From CAUZJO01 sp963580245 (GTDB lineage Bacteria > Sumerlaeota > Sumerlaeia > MVZB01), in contig CAUZJO010000062.1 in NCBI GenBank assembly GCA_963580245.1, positions 1-26,969 on the forward strand: DNA of 26,969 nucleotides, in the 5' to 3' direction. Of this stretch, positions 26,277-26,969 are shown in pieces. The notes below the pieces were generated by a model, which was not told the origin of the DNA, did no database searches, and worked only from the letters and a program-made list of their open reading frames with translations. Within the stretch, counting starts at the first letter, position 1; every line of letters begins with the position of its first letter. A program made the translations under genes and the position numbers.

Positions 26277-26786
26277 CTAATCCTCGGAGTTTTCGATTTC
26301 TAACAGCTCTTTTGAGCTTGGAAGAGTTGCACCAATTTGTCCCACCCTACTAATAAATGCGCTCCACCATCCTTCGTCGTAAATTTTTTCATCCCTTTAC
26401 CTTCGGGCCACTCTATATGAATTGATCAGAAGGATATAACCCACTTTTCGATTTCCTTTCGCCTTTATCCTAATAAAACCAAGCTCTTCGGTCTTTGCCA
26501 TATGTTCTCGCCATGTTCGTACAGCTCTGCTTTCATTGTATCCGGCAGAATAAGCGAGTTCTTCTTCATCACGGACTTCGATAATTCCTTCATCAAATAC
26601 ACGACACTACTGGTCGCAGTAAACTCGTGCTGGGCTCCCCTTGTCAACAAGGTCTGAGATTAAATGCATCATGAGAGGAAGCGTTCGAGGCACTGTGGTA
26701 AACTCGTCGTTTTCGTGACGCGTCCAAACCTCGCGTTCAGCATCAACCCACAATTCATCACGCAAGTTCTCGCGCTTCCTGCTCAT
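26277..26786 (-). pseudogene. decayed conserved gene with two in-frame stop codons
   Basis: One unbroken frame runs from ATG 26786 (MSRKRENLRDELWVDAEREV) to TAG 26277-26279, except for an internal TAG (26607-26609) and TAA (26397-26399). The three parts read as continuous protein. They are TVPRTLPLMMHLISDLVDKG and ARVYCDQ before the TAG; CRVFDEGIIEVRDEEELAYS, VRTWREHMAKTEELGFIRIK and VGYILLINSYRV between the stops; and RDEKIYDEGWWSAFISRVGQIGATLP after the TAA. I recall similar intact proteins of about 170-190 aa in Proteobacteria, of unknown or helix-turn-helix-like type, with Trp where the TAG is; not verified. AAGGG precedes the ATG. The area is clearly AT-richer than the rest, suggesting acquisition by transfer. 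It lies beside the IS630-family element. Confidence 0.7.
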
Positions 26787-26834
26787 TACACGGCCCTTGC
26801 GTTTAGTAAGACTTACTGCCATAATACCAGTGTA

Positions 26835-26969
26835 GTGTCTCGTAATTACAGTTGATTATAACTGGGGGTTGTGGTATCGTTCTTGAACATGACTTGCAAG
26901 GACGATGCCGATGAGAATAGCCCAACCATTGACCCTGACCCCGGAGCAACGCGCCACGCTTGTGCGCTG
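26835..26969 (+). mobile_element. left end of an IS630-family insertion sequence (cut by window edge)
   Basis: The element contains the first codons of an IS630-type transposase from 26905. A TA at 26833-26834 fits the TA target preference of this family and is followed by GTGTCTCGTAATTAC, a plausible terminal repeat. The other end is outside the window, so the boundary is a guess. Confidence 0.45.
26905..26969 (+). CDS. IS630-family transposase, N-terminal fragment (cut by window edge)
   Basis: The first 21 codons read MPMRIAQPLTLTPEQRATLV. An opening with a hydrophobic L-T-L-T-P-E-Q-R segment leading into the first helix of the helix-turn-helix is common for IS630-family transposases. The catalytic DDE domain is not visible. 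ATG at 26905 or 26911 may be the start; AAGGA lies just upstream of the first. The family call rests on a short segment. Confidence 0.6.
   Translation, partial: MPMRIAQPLTLTPEQRATLVR

Noticed and set aside
26277..26786. Stop-codon reassignment to explain the in-frame TAG and TAA
   Set aside because: Other genes here end at TAA, TAG and TGA with normal protein lengths, so recoding is not supported.
1..26969. CRISPR arrays, tRNA or rRNA genes
   Set aside because: I found no regularly spaced direct repeats, no cloverleaf-like sequence with a CCA end and no rRNA-like stretch.

Overview
This is a GC-rich bacterial chromosomal segment. It carries a complete set of housekeeping-type genes (lipB, rnr, a type II citrate synthase gene, uvrA, an HU-family gene), an O-antigen-ligase-like membrane protein, five type II/IV pseudopilin genes in a row, and a large secreted formylglycine-generating-enzyme-like/GH127-like fusion. 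Many GspG-like pseudopilins, SUMF1-type domains and a DUF1680/GH127-type hydrolase together are reminiscent of the PVC superphylum and neighbouring uncultured lineages (Hydrogenedentes, Sumerlaeota and similar). That assignment is an inference from gene content, not a proven placement.

Layout. 1-252: 5' part of an IS5-family transposase (minus), cut by the window edge. 369-2441: O-antigen ligase/TPR protein (minus), divergent from lipB (2500-3246, plus). Then rnr, a YciI-like protein, a small membrane protein (minus), citrate synthase and a UbiD-family decarboxylase. 10144-11805: secreted two-repeat protein. 11950-14715: uvrA-like gene, converging with and overlapping by 10 bp a GAF-GGDEF-HD-GYP c-di-GMP enzyme (14706-16900, minus). 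17149-17469: HU-family protein. 17614-22030: five-gene pseudopilin operon (minus) behind a near-consensus sigma-70 promoter. 22530-26130: secreted FGE-like/GH127-like fusion (minus). 26277-26969: an AT-richer patch with a decayed gene containing two in-frame stops, followed by the start of an IS630-family transposase.

How the parts relate. The pseudopilin operon is the most distinctive unit. All five proteins keep the prepilin cleavage site with Glu+5. They share a layout of WxGPY, then DPWGxPY-like, then GPDGxPG-like, then a terminal DD(I/L/V), which matches the GspG major pseudopilin. No secretion ATPase, platform or secretin gene lies in the window. The neighbouring c-di-GMP enzyme could control surface or secretion functions, but nothing in the sequence shows a link.

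Sequence quality. Four reading frames (left IS transposase, the c-di-GMP enzyme twice, the GH127 fusion) are each restored by removing one base from a short homopolymer run. All four have the same sign (+1), so base-calling or assembly error is as likely as true gene decay. The gene at 26277-26786 differs: it has two in-frame stop codons without any shift and looks truly decayed.
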